NCBI RefSeq assembly: GCF_004378855.1
Contig: NZ_RYYL01000001.1
Location: 168,160-232,159 of the forward strand
DNA from: Campylobacter sp. US33a
GTDB taxonomy: Bacteria > Campylobacterota > Campylobacteria > Campylobacterales > Campylobacteraceae
Direction: 5' to 3'
Length of the DNA: 64,000 nt
Below, one piece after another: positions 28,273-37,898 of this stretch. Both the position numbers and the translations under genes were made by a program. Below the pieces are notes generated by a model. That model was given only the letters and a program-made list of their open reading frames with translations. It ran no database searches and was not told the DNA's origin. Position 1 is the first letter of the stretch. Each line of letters starts with the position of its first letter.

Positions 28273-28384
28273 AAGTTTTGTATGTTAGAATTTGCTCTTT
28301 ATTTCAAAGAAAATGGTGCGTTGCTTAATGGAAAAATGTTTAGAGCTTTTCCTAATAAATAATAATTAAAATTCTTGATTTAAC

Positions 28385-29260
28385 TCAAGGATTTAACAAA
28401 ATCAAACTCACCGCCATTACAGCCATTCCTAAAACAAGTCCATAAAGACTATCATGGGCTTTATCATAAGTTTTTGCAGCAGGCAATAACTCATCAAAAG
28501 AGATAAACACCATAATCCCAGCCACCACAGCAAAGGTAATAGCCAAGGTAAGCTCATTCATAATAGGCAAGATTAAAAACGCCCCTACAAACGCTCCTAT
28601 AGGTTCAGCCACACCAGAAAGTGCCGAGTAGATAAAGGCTTTTTTCTTATCATTTGTAGCATGATAGATTGGTAAAGAAACCGCCATTCCTTCAGGGATA
28701 TTATGTATCGCTACTGCTACGGCAATGGCTATGCCAAAACTTAGATTATCAAGACTTGAAATAAAAGTTGCAAAACCTTCTGGAAAATTATGTATAGCAA
28801 TAGCAAGTGCGGTAAAAATTCCTGTTCTTTTTAAAGCTTTTACATTAATCTTTTTTAAAGGTTCGCCTGCGTGAAAAGTTGGTGCTTTTTCATTTTTCTT
28901 AGGCAAAGGACAAATTTTAAGCTCGCTTAAATCCTCTTTTGGCTCGTGCGGATTGACATCTTCAGGGATGAATTTGTCAATGATAGCCGATAAGAAAATC
29001 CCACCAAAAAAGCACAAAAGTGCCAAAAGTTCCCCATAACTTGAATTATAATATTTCTTAAAATCCACAAAAGATGAAGGTAAAATTTCCATGAAAGAAA
29101 TATATATCATCACCCCAGCAGAAAAACCAAGTCCAAAAGAAAGGATTCTAAGATTATCATTTTTACTAAAAAATGCTATCACAGAACCAATAGCTGTCGA
29201 AAGTCCGGCTAAGATGGTCAAAGCCATCGCTACTAAAATTTGATCTAATGTAAATTCCAT
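28385..29260 (-). CDS. zupT: ZIP-family zinc transporter (ZupT-like)
   Basis: 291 residues with about eight helices. Helices IV and V carry the metal-binding motifs HNFPEGFATFISSLDN and HNIPEGMAVSLPIYHAT, which define ZupT/ZIP transporters. A cytosolic loop (about 95-135) is charged, with a Cys and His-poor sequence. It imports zinc and other divalent metals across the inner membrane. It lies convergent to cdtC. A C. jejuni homologue (Cj0263) lies elsewhere, from memory. Confidence 0.9.
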   Translation of the reverse strand: MEFTLDQILVAMALTILAGLSTAIGSVIAFFSKNDNLRILSFGLGFSAGVMIYISFMEILPSSFVDFKKYYNSSYGELLALLCFFGGIFLSAIIDKFIPEDVNPHEPKEDLSELKICPLPKKNEKAPTFHAGEPLKKINVKALKRTGIFTALAIAIHNFPEGFATFISSLDNLSFGIAIAVAVAIHNIPEGMAVSLPIYHATNDKKKAFIYSALSGVAEPIGAFVGAFLILPIMNELTLAITFAVVAGIMVFISFDELLPAAKTYDKAHDSLYGLVLGMAVMAVSLILLNP

Positions 29261-29407
29261 GGCAAGGATTATAGCAAAAAATTAGTAAATAAATTTTATT
29301 TATTGATAATAATTATTAATAATATTTAACTTTAATTTTTAAAAAATAGCAAAGTCTTAAGTGAAAATTGGCTATGATTTCGCTTTAAAATTTAAAAAAG
29401 AGAGAGA

Positions 29408-30502
29408 ATGAAAAATTTTTTAGTATGTGCCTTAGAGCCTTCTGCAAATTTGCATTTAAAAGAAGTTTTAAAAGCTTATAAAAAAGATTTTGGAGAATTT
29501 GAACTTTATGGAATTTATGATGAGAGTTTGTGCGAAGAATTTGCTTTAAATTCCAAACCATTGTATAGTTCTCATGAATTTAGTGCTATGGGTTTTATAG
29601 AGGTTTTACCACTCATTTTAAAAGCCAAAAGAGCTATAAAAGAGCTAGTAAATTTAAGTCTTACTCAAAAAATTGATGCGATTTTATGTATAGATTCTCC
29701 TGCTTTTAACATACCTTTTGCAAAGGCTTTAAAAAAAGCAAATTTAAAAACAAAAAGAATTTATTATATCTTGCCTCAAGTTTGGGCATGGAAAAAAGGG
29801 CGTATTCCTATTATAGAAAGTCATTTTGATATTTTAGCTTCTATCTTACCTTTTGATGAGAAATTTTTTAGCAAAAGCACTTTTGTAGGACATCCACTCT
29901 TAGATGAGATTAAAGAATTTAAAAATGAAAATGATATTAAAAATTTGCTAGAAAAAAAAGAAAATGAAAAAATTATCGCTTTCTTACCAGGCTCAAGACA
30001 CAGTGAAATTAAGCGTCTGATGCCTATTTTTAAAGAGCTTTCACTTAAATTTAATGGTGAAAAAATCCTTTGCGTACCACCATTTAATCTTAAAAAACTA
30101 GAAATTTATGGCGATATCAAAGAATTTAAGATAGAAAACAATACACCAAAGGTTCTTAAAAAAGCTGATTTTGCTTTTATTTGTAGCGGAACAGCTACTT
30201 TAGAAGCTGCGCTTGTTGGCACACCTTTTATATTAGCTTATAAGGCAAAAACCATCGATATTTTCATTGCAAAACTTTTTGTGAAATTAAAACACATTGG
30301 CCTTGCAAATATCTTTTGTGATTTTGCTCACAAAAGCGAATTAAATCCTGAATTTTTACAAGATGAAGTGAATGTGGATAACTTATATAATGCCTATAAT
30401 AAATATGATTATAAGGCATTTTTTGATAAAGTAGATTTTTTAAAAGAATATTTAAAATTTGGAAGTGCGAAAAATCTCGCTAAAATCTTAAATGAAATTT
30501 AA
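29408..30502 (+). CDS. lpxB: Lipid-A-disaccharide synthase
   Basis: 364 residues. [18 protein letters not shown] is the N-terminal start of the LpxB fold; [20 protein letters not shown] (about 119-138), [17 protein letters not shown] and [22 protein letters not shown] are the conserved motifs. It joins UDP-diacylglucosamine and lipid X to make the lipid A disaccharide in the cytoplasm or inner membrane. It is upstream of greA (12 nt), with pEtN transferase and metallophosphoesterase genes following, an envelope-biased cluster. Confidence 0.93.
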   Translation: MKNFLVCALEPSANLHLKEVLKAYKKDFGEFELYGIYDESLCEEFALNSKPLYSSHEFSAMGFIEVLPLILKAKRAIKELVNLSLTQKIDAILCIDSPAFNIPFAKALKKANLKTKRIYYILPQVWAWKKGRIPIIESHFDILASILPFDEKFFSKSTFVGHPLLDEIKEFKNENDIKNLLEKKENEKIIAFLPGSRHSEIKRLMPIFKELSLKFNGEKILCVPPFNLKKLEIYGDIKEFKIENNTPKVLKKADFAFICSGTATLEAALVGTPFILAYKAKTIDIFIAKLFVKLKHIGLANIFCDFAHKSELNPEFLQDEVNVDNLYNAYNKYDYKAFFDKVDFLKEYLKFGSAKNLAKILNEI

Positions 30503-30513
30503 AAGGATGGATA

Positions 30514-30999
30514 ATGCAAAAAGAACCTATGAGTCAATTTGGATATGATAAATTAGTTGCCGAGTTAAAAGATTTAAAAGATAATCAACGCCCAGCTGTT
30601 GTGATAGAAATTGATACCGCAAGAAGTCATGGAGATTTAAAAGAAAACGCAGAATATCACGCCGCAAGAGAAAAACAAGCTTTAATAGAAAGTCGCATCG
30701 CAGAGCTTAGTGATTTGATCGCAAGGGCACAAGTTATTGATCCTTCATCTTATGAGCATGATAGTGTAAAATTTGGTTCAACTGTGGTGATTATGGATTT
30801 AGATACAGAAAAAGAAAGTAAATATACTTTAGTTGGAATTTGTGAAGGAAATTTGGATAAAGGTTATATTTCCATAGCTTCGCCTATAGCAAGGGCTATG
30901 CTTGGAAAAAAAGAAGGAGATGATTTTAAAGTGCGTTTGCCAAAAGGTGAAAGTGAGTTTGAAATTGTTTCCATAGAGTACAAAGCCTTGGAGTTTTGA
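30514..30999 (+). CDS. greA: Transcription elongation factor GreA
   Basis: 161 residues; ATG at 30514 with AAGGATGG 7 nt upstream. The N-terminal antiparallel coiled coil carries [20 protein letters not shown], with the acidic tip (Asp/Glu) that enters the RNA polymerase channel. The C-terminal FKBP-like domain ends [13 protein letters not shown]. It rescues backtracked RNA polymerase. Its stop overlaps the following start (TGATG). Confidence 0.96.
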   Translation: MQKEPMSQFGYDKLVAELKDLKDNQRPAVVIEIDTARSHGDLKENAEYHAAREKQALIESRIAELSDLIARAQVIDPSSYEHDSVKFGSTVVIMDLDTEKESKYTLVGICEGNLDKGYISIASPIARAMLGKKEGDDFKVRLPKGESEFEIVSIEYKALEF

Positions 31000-32732
31000 T
31001 GGTAAAACAAAGATATTTTGATTTTATTGTTAAGTATTTTCCATATATATCTTTAATTTTTATATTAGATATCAGTATATCTTTATGGTGGAGTTATTTG
31101 ACTTTTGAACGCGATATTTTAGAGTGGCTTATTTTTAAAGCACTAAAAAATATCGTTATTGTTTTTGTATTAAATATTTTCATCATTCATATTTTTTTCC
31201 TTTTTTTTAAGGAAAAAGCTAGATTTTTTTTGTATTTTATTACTATATATGCAATTTTTGCTTTTATCTTGCAAGGATATTTACTAGCAAATTATTCTAC
31301 TAAATTTAATCCTTTATTTATAGATCTTATTTTTCAGACGGATTTGAAAGAAATTCGTGAATTTGCTGAATTTTATATCGATTTTAAGTTAATAGTCACT
31401 TGTGTTTTATTTTTCTTTTGTGTTTTTTTATGGTTTATTTTTACTAAAAAAAATCAAAAATATCTACATATATCCAATAAAAAAATATTAACAGGAATGT
31501 GTTTTATTTATATTGCAGTGATTTTGGGTTTAGTATTAGATTGTGCAAATCGCTATTTTGCTAAAAAACATGGGATAAATTCTATAGATAAGATTAATTT
31601 TAGTTTTTTGATTGATATTCCAGAGCAATTTTTTAGATTCTATTCCAATAATGGTATATGGGCTAATTATAATTTTTATCTAAATAATTATGAAAAAGTT
31701 GCAAATTCTTATAGGGGGGGGGTGAGCGTTGAGAAGAAAATTCCTTATATTATCCTTGTTATCGGTGAAAGTACCCAGAGAAATTATATGAGTTTGTATG
31801 GCTATAATTTAGAAACCACACCTAATTTAAAAGTGTTGGAAAGAAATGGAAATTTAATTAAATTTAATGATGTTATATCACCTTTTGCAAGCACTCAAGC
31901 ATCGCTTAGAAGGGTTATGAATTTTTCAAATATTGAAAATGAAGAAAATTGGCATGATAGATTAAATATCGTTGATTTATTTGAATTAGCGGGTTATAAG
32001 AGTATTTTTATATCTAATCACGAACCTATGAGTGGCCATACAAGTATTACTACTGCTGTGGCAAATCGTGCAGAAGAAACTATTTTTCTGAATAAATTTG
32101 CAACAGATGATAAAATTTTTACTAAGGCATTGGATGCTGAAATGTTGTCACTTATTGAAGATAGAATAAATAAGAAAGATTTTTTCATTTTGCAACTAAT
32201 GGGAACACATTTTAGATACGATAGAAGGTATGATAAAGGCTTTGCTAAATTTAATGCAGATGATATTGATAGAAATCTTGAAATTGAAGAGAAAGAAATT
32301 GTGGCCACTTATGCAAATTCTGTCCTTTATAATGATTATTTTGTAAATGAAATTTTTGATTTATTTAAAGATAAAGAAGTTGTTATTGTTTATATGAGTG
32401 ATCATGGAGAAAGTGTATATGAGTATAGAGATAGAGCGGAGCATTTTGTGACTTCAAAATTTACTGCTGAAATTCCGTTTTTTTTCATAGTAAGTGACAA
32501 ATTTAAACAAAATAATCCTAAGTTAGTAGATAAAATACTTAAAGCAAAAGATAGGCCTTTTATGATTGATGATTTAATCCATGTAATGGTAACTATTGGA
32601 GGTATTAAAGTCAAAGATTATGAAGCTACAAGAGATGTATTAAGTAAAGATTTCAACACTAAAAGAATTCGATTTTTTAATGGTAAAGTTGATTATGATA
32701 AGACATTAAAAAGTGAGAAAGCAAAGCATTGA
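30999..32732 (+). CDS. Phosphoethanolamine transferase (EptA/EptC family) with G9 tract
   Basis: 577 residues from the ATG at 30999, overlapping the greA stop. Five N-terminal membrane helices (about 12-35, 47-70, 77-95, 125-147, 160-180) are followed by a periplasmic sulfatase-fold domain. The nucleophile Thr259 lies in VIGESTQRNYMSLYGY, with metal sites in YMSDHGESVYEY. It transfers phosphoethanolamine from phosphatidylethanolamine to lipid A or flagellar rod protein (EptC activities known in C. jejuni). A run of nine G at 31714-31722, just before the catalytic domain, is currently in frame (TYR-GGV). It is probably a phase-variable gene in the ON state. Confidence 0.9.
   Translation: MVKQRYFDFIVKYFPYISLIFILDISISLWWSYLTFERDILEWLIFKALKNIVIVFVLNIFIIHIFFLFFKEKARFFLYFITIYAIFAFILQGYLLANYSTKFNPLFIDLIFQTDLKEIREFAEFYIDFKLIVTCVLFFFCVFLWFIFTKKNQKYLHISNKKILTGMCFIYIAVILGLVLDCANRYFAKKHGINSIDKINFSFLIDIPEQFFRFYSNNGIWANYNFYLNNYEKVANSYRGGVSVEKKIPYIILVIGESTQRNYMSLYGYNLETTPNLKVLERNGNLIKFNDVISPFASTQASLRRVMNFSNIENEENWHDRLNIVDLFELAGYKSIFISNHEPMSGHTSITTAVANRAEETIFLNKFATDDKIFTKALDAEMLSLIEDRINKKDFFILQLMGTHFRYDRRYDKGFAKFNADDIDRNLEIEEKEIVATYANSVLYNDYFVNEIFDLFKDKEVVIVYMSDHGESVYEYRDRAEHFVTSKFTAEIPFFFIVSDKFKQNNPKLVDKILKAKDRPFMIDDLIHVMVTIGGIKVKDYEATRDVLSKDFNTKRIRFFNGKVDYDKTLKSEKAKH
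31714..31722 (+). repeat. Nine-G homopolymer inside the pEtN transferase gene
   Basis: Nine consecutive G, the only poly-G/C tract of this length I saw in an AT-rich window. Campylobacter contingency genes are switched by slippage at tracts of about 8 or more G/C. The present length keeps the frame open; a gain or loss of one base would truncate before the catalytic Thr. Confidence 0.93.
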
Positions 32733-33460
32733 TTTTTATACAAAATAAAGCAATCTTAATTGCTGATGCTCATGAAAATAAAGAAAGAAAAGGATTTTGG
32801 AAATTTTTACAAGCTTTAAGAAGTGGTGAAATTTCTACCTCGCAACTTATTTTAATGGGTGATATTTTTGATTTATTGGTGGGTGAAATTTCTGCTACTC
32901 ATGATTTCGCAAAGCCTTATATTGATTTACTTGAAGAATTAACCGAGAAAATAGAAATTATTTATTTAGAAGGAAATCATGATTTTAATTTAAAAAATCT
33001 TTTTAGAAATGTTAAAGTTTTTGATATTAATTCTCAACCCTTAGAGTGTTTTTTTACAAAAGATGAAAATCAAAAAATTCAATTGGCCCATGGAGATATT
33101 TTTTTAAAGCCTTTTTTGCAATTTATACTAAAAACTTTAAGAAATCACTATTTATTAATTTTTTTAAATTTTCTAAATAACATTACCTTTCATGCCATTT
33201 CAAAACAAATTTTAAAAAATCAAACAAACAAAAATCTTTTTTACAAAATAGATAATTTTGATAATCTAGTTCAAAAAAGATATGAAAAATATCAAGCAAA
33301 TGGACATTGGGTCATCGAAGGACACTATCATCAAAATTTTATTTTCAATACAGAAAAAATTAATTATATTAACTTACCAAGTTTTGCATATGAGAGAAGT
33401 TTTTTTGTAGTAGAATGCCAAGACAAAGTAAAATTTCAAGAACAGAAGTTGAGGTGTTGA
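32729..33460 (+). CDS. Calcineurin-like metallophosphoesterase (LpxH-like)
   Basis: 243 residues, TTG start overlapping the previous stop as TTGA. Metal-binding motifs of the fold are visible: AILIADAHENKER (D-x-H), LILMGDIFDLLVG (GD-x-x-D), YLEGNHDFNL (GNHD), LAHGDIF (HGD) and WVIEGHYHQNF (GHxH). This set matches UDP-2,3-diacylglucosamine pyrophosphatase-type enzymes that make lipid X for LpxB, and lpxB is nearby. The specific reaction is inferred from fold and context, and other phosphoesterase roles are possible. Confidence 0.75.
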   Translation: MIFIQNKAILIADAHENKERKGFWKFLQALRSGEISTSQLILMGDIFDLLVGEISATHDFAKPYIDLLEELTEKIEIIYLEGNHDFNLKNLFRNVKVFDINSQPLECFFTKDENQKIQLAHGDIFLKPFLQFILKTLRNHYLLIFLNFLNNITFHAISKQILKNQTNKNLFYKIDNFDNLVQKRYEKYQANGHWVIEGHYHQNFIFNTEKINYINLPSFAYERSFFVVECQDKVKFQEQKLRC

Positions 33461-33461
33461 A

Positions 33462-34418
33462 ATGTTTGAAGAAAATATCGTAAAAACGGGTTCAAATGAA
33501 ATGGAGCTTGTTGATTTTCGTATCTTTAAACAAGGTCAAGATAAGGTTTATGAAGGAATTTATGGAGTTAATGTCTCCAAAGTGAGAGAAATCATAAAAA
33601 TTCCTAGCCTTACAGAACTACCAGGAGTACCTGATTATATCGAAGGAATATTTGACCTTCGTGGTGTGGTAATTCCGGTTGTTAATCTTGCCAAGTGGAT
33701 GCAAATCAAAGAGCCAGAAGGAGCTATGTTAAAGCCTAGAGTGATCATTACTGAATTTAGTAATATTCTTATAGGTTTTATCGTTCATGAGGCAAAAAGA
33801 ATTCGCCGTATTAATTGGAAGGATATTGAGCCAGCTACTTTTTCTACAGGATCTGGAGCTTTAGATAAGGGTAAGATCACGGGTGTAACGCGTATAGAAA
33901 ATGATGAGGTATTGCTTATATTGGATCTTGAGAGTGTGGTAGAAGAGCTTGGCATATATTCTCCAAGAAGCGATATTGATTATTCTCAAATTGAAAAATT
34001 TAGTGGTACAGCATTAATTTTAGATGATAGCTTAACTGCTAGAAAACGCGTTAAAGAAATGTTACAAAAAATGGGACTTCATATTGTAGAAGCTAAGGAT
34101 GGAGTTGAAGGGATTGAAAAACTCGAAGAACTTTATCAGCTTTATGGTGAAGATTTACATAAGCATTTAAAAATTATAGTAAGTGATGTTGAGATGCCAC
34201 AAATGGATGGTTTCCATTTCGCAGCTCATTTAAAAGCTGATGCAAGATTTAAAAACATTCCTATAGTATTTAATTCATCTTTGTCAAATGAATTTATGAA
34301 TGAAAAAGGCGTTCAAGAAGCAGGCGGAGAAAGTTATTTGGTTAAATTTAATGCAGGTGACTTTTTTGCTGAAATAGCGCGTGTATTAAAAGAGCGTCAA
34401 GTACAGGAACAGGAGTAA
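33462..34418 (+). CDS. cheV: Chemotaxis scaffold protein CheV
   Basis: 318 residues: N-terminal CheW-like domain (about 15-155; LRGVVIPVVNLAKWM) plus a C-terminal response-regulator domain. The acidic pocket is in LDDSLTARKRVKEML, the phosphoacceptor Asp is in IIVSDVEMPQMDGFHF and the switch Lys in ESYLVKF. It couples receptors to CheA and is modulated by phosphorylation. It is the first gene of cheV-cheA-cheW, 3 nt before cheA. The match is to Cj0285c. Confidence 0.95.
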   Translation: MFEENIVKTGSNEMELVDFRIFKQGQDKVYEGIYGVNVSKVREIIKIPSLTELPGVPDYIEGIFDLRGVVIPVVNLAKWMQIKEPEGAMLKPRVIITEFSNILIGFIVHEAKRIRRINWKDIEPATFSTGSGALDKGKITGVTRIENDEVLLILDLESVVEELGIYSPRSDIDYSQIEKFSGTALILDDSLTARKRVKEMLQKMGLHIVEAKDGVEGIEKLEELYQLYGEDLHKHLKIIVSDVEMPQMDGFHFAAHLKADARFKNIPIVFNSSLSNEFMNEKGVQEAGGESYLVKFNAGDFFAEIARVLKERQVQEQE

Positions 34419-34421
34419 GAT

Positions 34422-36749
34422 ATGGAAGATATGCAAGAAATACTTGAAGATTTTTTGGTTGAAGCTTTTGAGTTAGTTGAGCAAATCGACCATGATTTAG
34501 TGGAGTTGGAAACTAATCCAGAAGATTTAGAGCTGTTAAATAGTATATTTCGCGTTGCTCATACCATTAAGGGTTCATCAAGCTTTTTAAATTTTGATGT
34601 TTTGACAAAACTTACTCATCATATGGAAGATGTTTTAAACAAAGCAAGACACGGAGAGTTGAAAATTACTCCAGATATCATGGATGTGGTTTTGGAGTCA
34701 GTTGATAGAATGAAAACTTTGCTTAATTCTATTAGGGATAATGGCAATGATACGGCTATTGGAATGGATATAGAGCCAATTTGCACAAAATTAACTGCAA
34801 TTTCTGAAGGCAATGATAGCTGCTCTGCTGAGATAAACTCTAGTGAGAATTCTGATGCAATTTCACAACCACAAACACAAGAAACATCGGCATCAGAACA
34901 AATAAAAGAGGAGCCAGAAATTGATGTAAATCAGTTAAGCGACTCTGAAGTTGAAGCTGAAATTGAAAGACTTTTAAAAGTCAGAAAAGCAGAGGATCAA
35001 GCTAGAAGAGAGAGAAAAAAACAAGAAGAAAAGGCTAATGTGGCCAAACAAGCTCCTAAAACACAAACAAATTCTGGAGCTAATGCAGATAAAAAAGTTC
35101 CTGCTGTAGGTGGTGCAAATAGCTCATCTATGGATCAAACTATCCGTGTTGAAGTAAAAAGACTTGATCATTTAATGAATTTAATTGGCGAACTTGTTTT
35201 GGGTAAAAACCGTTTGCTTAAAATTTATGATGATGTAGAAGAGCGTTATGAAGGAGAAAAATTCCTAGAAGAGCTTAATCAAGTCGTAGGTCAATTAAGC
35301 ATCATAACAACTGATGTCCAACTTGCGGTTATGAAAACAAGAATGCAACCAATTGCAAAGGTTTTTAATAAATTTCCAAGAGTTGTGCGTGATTTAAGTC
35401 GTGAGCTTGGTAAGCAAATGGAGCTTGAAATTTCAGGTGAAGAAACAGAACTTGATAAGTCTATTGTCGAAGAAATAGGTGATCCTATTATGCATATGAT
35501 TAGAAATTCATGTGATCATGGTATAGAAGATCCAGCCACACGCTTGGCATTAGGAAAGCCAGAAAAGGGTATAGTGCAGCTTAAGGCCTATAATGAAGGT
35601 AATCATATTGTTGTGGAAATTACCGATGATGGTAAGGGGCTTGATGCTAATGCACTTAAAGTAAAAGCAATTGAGAAGAATTTAATTACTGAAAGAGAAG
35701 CAGAGCAAATGAGCGATAAGGAAGCTTTTGCTTTGATTTTTAAACCTGGTTTTTCAATGGCTGCGAAGGTAACAAATGTTTCTGGTCGTGGTGTTGGAAT
35801 GGATGTTGTTAAAACGAATATTGAAAAACTTAATGGTGTTATTGAAATAGACAGTGAATTGGGTAAAGGAAGTTCATTTAAACTTAAAATTCCATTAACT
35901 CTAGCAATCATTCAATCTTTGCTTGTAGGAACTCAAGAAGAGTTTTATGCTATACCACTTGCAAGTGTTCTTGAAACGGTTAGGGTGCCAATTGATAATA
36001 TTTATACAATTGAAGGTAAAAATGTCTTGCGTTTAAGAGATGAAGTTCTTTCTCTTGTAAGACTTTCAGATGTTTTTGGAGTTAAGCAAGTTCTTGAAGG
36101 TGGTGATCAAACTTATGTGGTTGTTGTGGGTATTGCTGAAAGTAAACTAGGTATTATTGTAGATACTCTTGTGGGTCAAGAAGAGATTGTTATTAAATCC
36201 ATGGGTGATTATTTGCAAAATATTCAAGGCATTGCTGGAGCTACCATTCGTGGTGATGGTAGGGTAACTCTGATTGTTGATGTGGGCGCCATGATGGATA
36301 TGGCAAAGGAAATTAAGGTAGATATTAAGGCTCAGATTGAATCAAGTGCGAAAAAACCAAAAGAAAAACCAAGTGATTATAAAGTTTTAATTGTGGACGA
36401 TTCTAAGATGGATAGAACTTTAATGCAAAAATCCTTAGAGCCGCTTGGAGTTTCAACTTTAGAAGCCACAAATGGTGTTGAAGCTTTAGGTCTTATTAAA
36501 TCTAATGAGCATGATATCGATGCAGTATTGATTGATATTGAGATGCCAAGAATGGATGGTTATACTTTAGCAGGCGAAATTAGAAAGTATTCTAAATACC
36601 GCTATTTGCCTTTAATTGCTGTAACTTCAAGAACAAGCAAAACTGATCGTTTAAGAGGCGTTGAAGTAGGAATGACTGAGTATATCACTAAGCCTTATTC
36701 GCCAGAATACTTAGAAAATGTAGTCAGAAAGAATTTAAAATTAGGATAA
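34422..36749 (+). CDS. cheA: Chemotaxis histidine kinase CheA with C-terminal receiver domain
   Basis: 775 residues. The Hpt domain carries the phospho-His in RVAHTIKGSSSFLNF (about 44-58). An acidic, Lys/Glu-rich linker (about 125-235) follows, then dimerisation (VKRLDHLMNLIGELVLGK), an ATPase domain (MIRNSCDHGIED N-box; ITDDGKGLD; GRGVGMDVVK), a CheW-like domain and a fused receiver domain (VLIVDDSKMDRTLM; DIEMPRMDGYTLA; ITKPYSPEYL). The C-terminal receiver is the usual epsilonproteobacterial CheA-Y arrangement. It phosphorylates CheY and itself. Confidence 0.96.
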   Translation: MEDMQEILEDFLVEAFELVEQIDHDLVELETNPEDLELLNSIFRVAHTIKGSSSFLNFDVLTKLTHHMEDVLNKARHGELKITPDIMDVVLESVDRMKTLLNSIRDNGNDTAIGMDIEPICTKLTAISEGNDSCSAEINSSENSDAISQPQTQETSASEQIKEEPEIDVNQLSDSEVEAEIERLLKVRKAEDQARRERKKQEEKANVAKQAPKTQTNSGANADKKVPAVGGANSSSMDQTIRVEVKRLDHLMNLIGELVLGKNRLLKIYDDVEERYEGEKFLEELNQVVGQLSIITTDVQLAVMKTRMQPIAKVFNKFPRVVRDLSRELGKQMELEISGEETELDKSIVEEIGDPIMHMIRNSCDHGIEDPATRLALGKPEKGIVQLKAYNEGNHIVVEITDDGKGLDANALKVKAIEKNLITEREAEQMSDKEAFALIFKPGFSMAAKVTNVSGRGVGMDVVKTNIEKLNGVIEIDSELGKGSSFKLKIPLTLAIIQSLLVGTQEEFYAIPLASVLETVRVPIDNIYTIEGKNVLRLRDEVLSLVRLSDVFGVKQVLEGGDQTYVVVVGIAESKLGIIVDTLVGQEEIVIKSMGDYLQNIQGIAGATIRGDGRVTLIVDVGAMMDMAKEIKVDIKAQIESSAKKPKEKPSDYKVLIVDDSKMDRTLMQKSLEPLGVSTLEATNGVEALGLIKSNEHDIDAVLIDIEMPRMDGYTLAGEIRKYSKYRYLPLIAVTSRTSKTDRLRGVEVGMTEYITKPYSPEYLENVVRKNLKLG

Positions 36750-36753
36750 TGTC

Positions 36754-37272
36754 ATGAGTGAGAAATTAAATCAAATTTTGCAAAGACAAAAAACGCAAAT
36801 TGCAGGTGTTGGCACAAACCATAGTGATGATGATATTATTCAGTTGGTTGGCTTTGTGGTTGGGGAAGAGGAATATGCTATTCCAATTCTTAATATCCAA
36901 GAAATTATCAAACCTATAGAATATACAAGAGTTCCTAGTGTTCCTTCTTATGTTTTAGGTGTATTTAATATGAGAGGAAATGTTATGCCTCTCATTGATT
37001 TGGCTCAAAGATTTAATTTGGGTAGTTCAAAGATGACTCCTCAAACTCGTTACATAGTGCTTAAAGGGGAAAGCAATGGCAGTGGTGTTGGAGGAAATGC
37101 TGGTTTTGTGATAGATAGACTCACCGAAGCTATTAAAATTCACAGAAGCAGGATTGATCCGCCGCCTGAGACTTTATTGAAAGAAAAGGGTATGATTTAT
37201 GGTATAGGTAAAAGAGATGATAATATCCTTACTATATTAAAAGTTGAAGCTCTTTTAAAGCGTGAATTTTAA
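36754..37272 (+). CDS. cheW: Chemotaxis coupling protein CheW
   Basis: 172 residues: a single CheW domain (about 28-165) with IIQLVGFVVGEEEYAIPILN and VFNMRGNVMPLIDLAQRF. It connects chemoreceptors to CheA in the cytoplasmic array. The stop and the serB ATG share one base (TAATG), so serB may be coupled to the chemotaxis operon. Confidence 0.95.
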   Translation: MSEKLNQILQRQKTQIAGVGTNHSDDDIIQLVGFVVGEEEYAIPILNIQEIIKPIEYTRVPSVPSYVLGVFNMRGNVMPLIDLAQRFNLGSSKMTPQTRYIVLKGESNGSGVGGNAGFVIDRLTEAIKIHRSRIDPPPETLLKEKGMIYGIGKRDDNILTILKVEALLKREF

Positions 37273-37898
37273 TGATAAAACTTTGTGTTTTTGATTTTGA
37301 TTCCACTTTAATGGATGGAGAAACCATAGATATTTTAGCGAATGTCTATGGGGTAGGTGATGAAGTTAAGGCGATCACACAAAAAGCTATGGATGGGGAG
37401 CTTGATTTCTTTGAAAGCTTAGTTCAAAGAGTATCTTTGCTTAAGAATATGAAATACCAAACTGTTTTAGAGGTATGCAAAACCTTACCATTGATGAAAG
37501 GAAGTTGTGAGCTTATTGAATTTTTACATTCTAAGCAGATCAGAACTGTTGTTTTTAGCGGTGGTTTTCATGAGGGCATTGATTTTGCTCAAGAAAAATT
37601 AAATTTTAGTTTAGGTTTTGCAAATTTTTTGCATCATAAAGATGGGGTTTTAACCGGTCTTGTTGGTGGGGAAATTATGTTTGCAAATTCTAAAGGATTT
37701 ATGCTTCAAAGGTTAAAGAAATTTCTAAATTTAAAAAATGAAGAAGTGATGTGCGTTGGCGATGGTGCTAATGATATTGCTATGTTTAAAGAGAGTGGTT
37801 TAAAAATAGCTTTTTGTGCGAAACAAATTTTAAAAACTTATGCAGATATTTGCGTAGATGAAAAAGATTTAAAAGAGATTATAAAGGTGATAAAATGA
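37272..37898 (+). CDS. serB: Phosphoserine phosphatase
   Basis: 208 residues of the HAD superfamily. VFDFDSTLMDGETID contains nucleophile Asp8 and acid Asp10; VVFSGGFHEG supplies the Ser motif; VGDGANDIAMFKESGLKIAF carries the metal-binding aspartates. The final step of serine synthesis fits. It lacks the N-terminal ACT domain of some SerB proteins. It overlaps tal by 4 nt. Confidence 0.93.
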   Translation: MIKLCVFDFDSTLMDGETIDILANVYGVGDEVKAITQKAMDGELDFFESLVQRVSLLKNMKYQTVLEVCKTLPLMKGSCELIEFLHSKQIRTVVFSGGFHEGIDFAQEKLNFSLGFANFLHHKDGVLTGLVGGEIMFANSKGFMLQRLKKFLNLKNEEVMCVGDGANDIAMFKESGLKIAFCAKQILKTYADICVDEKDLKEIIKVIK

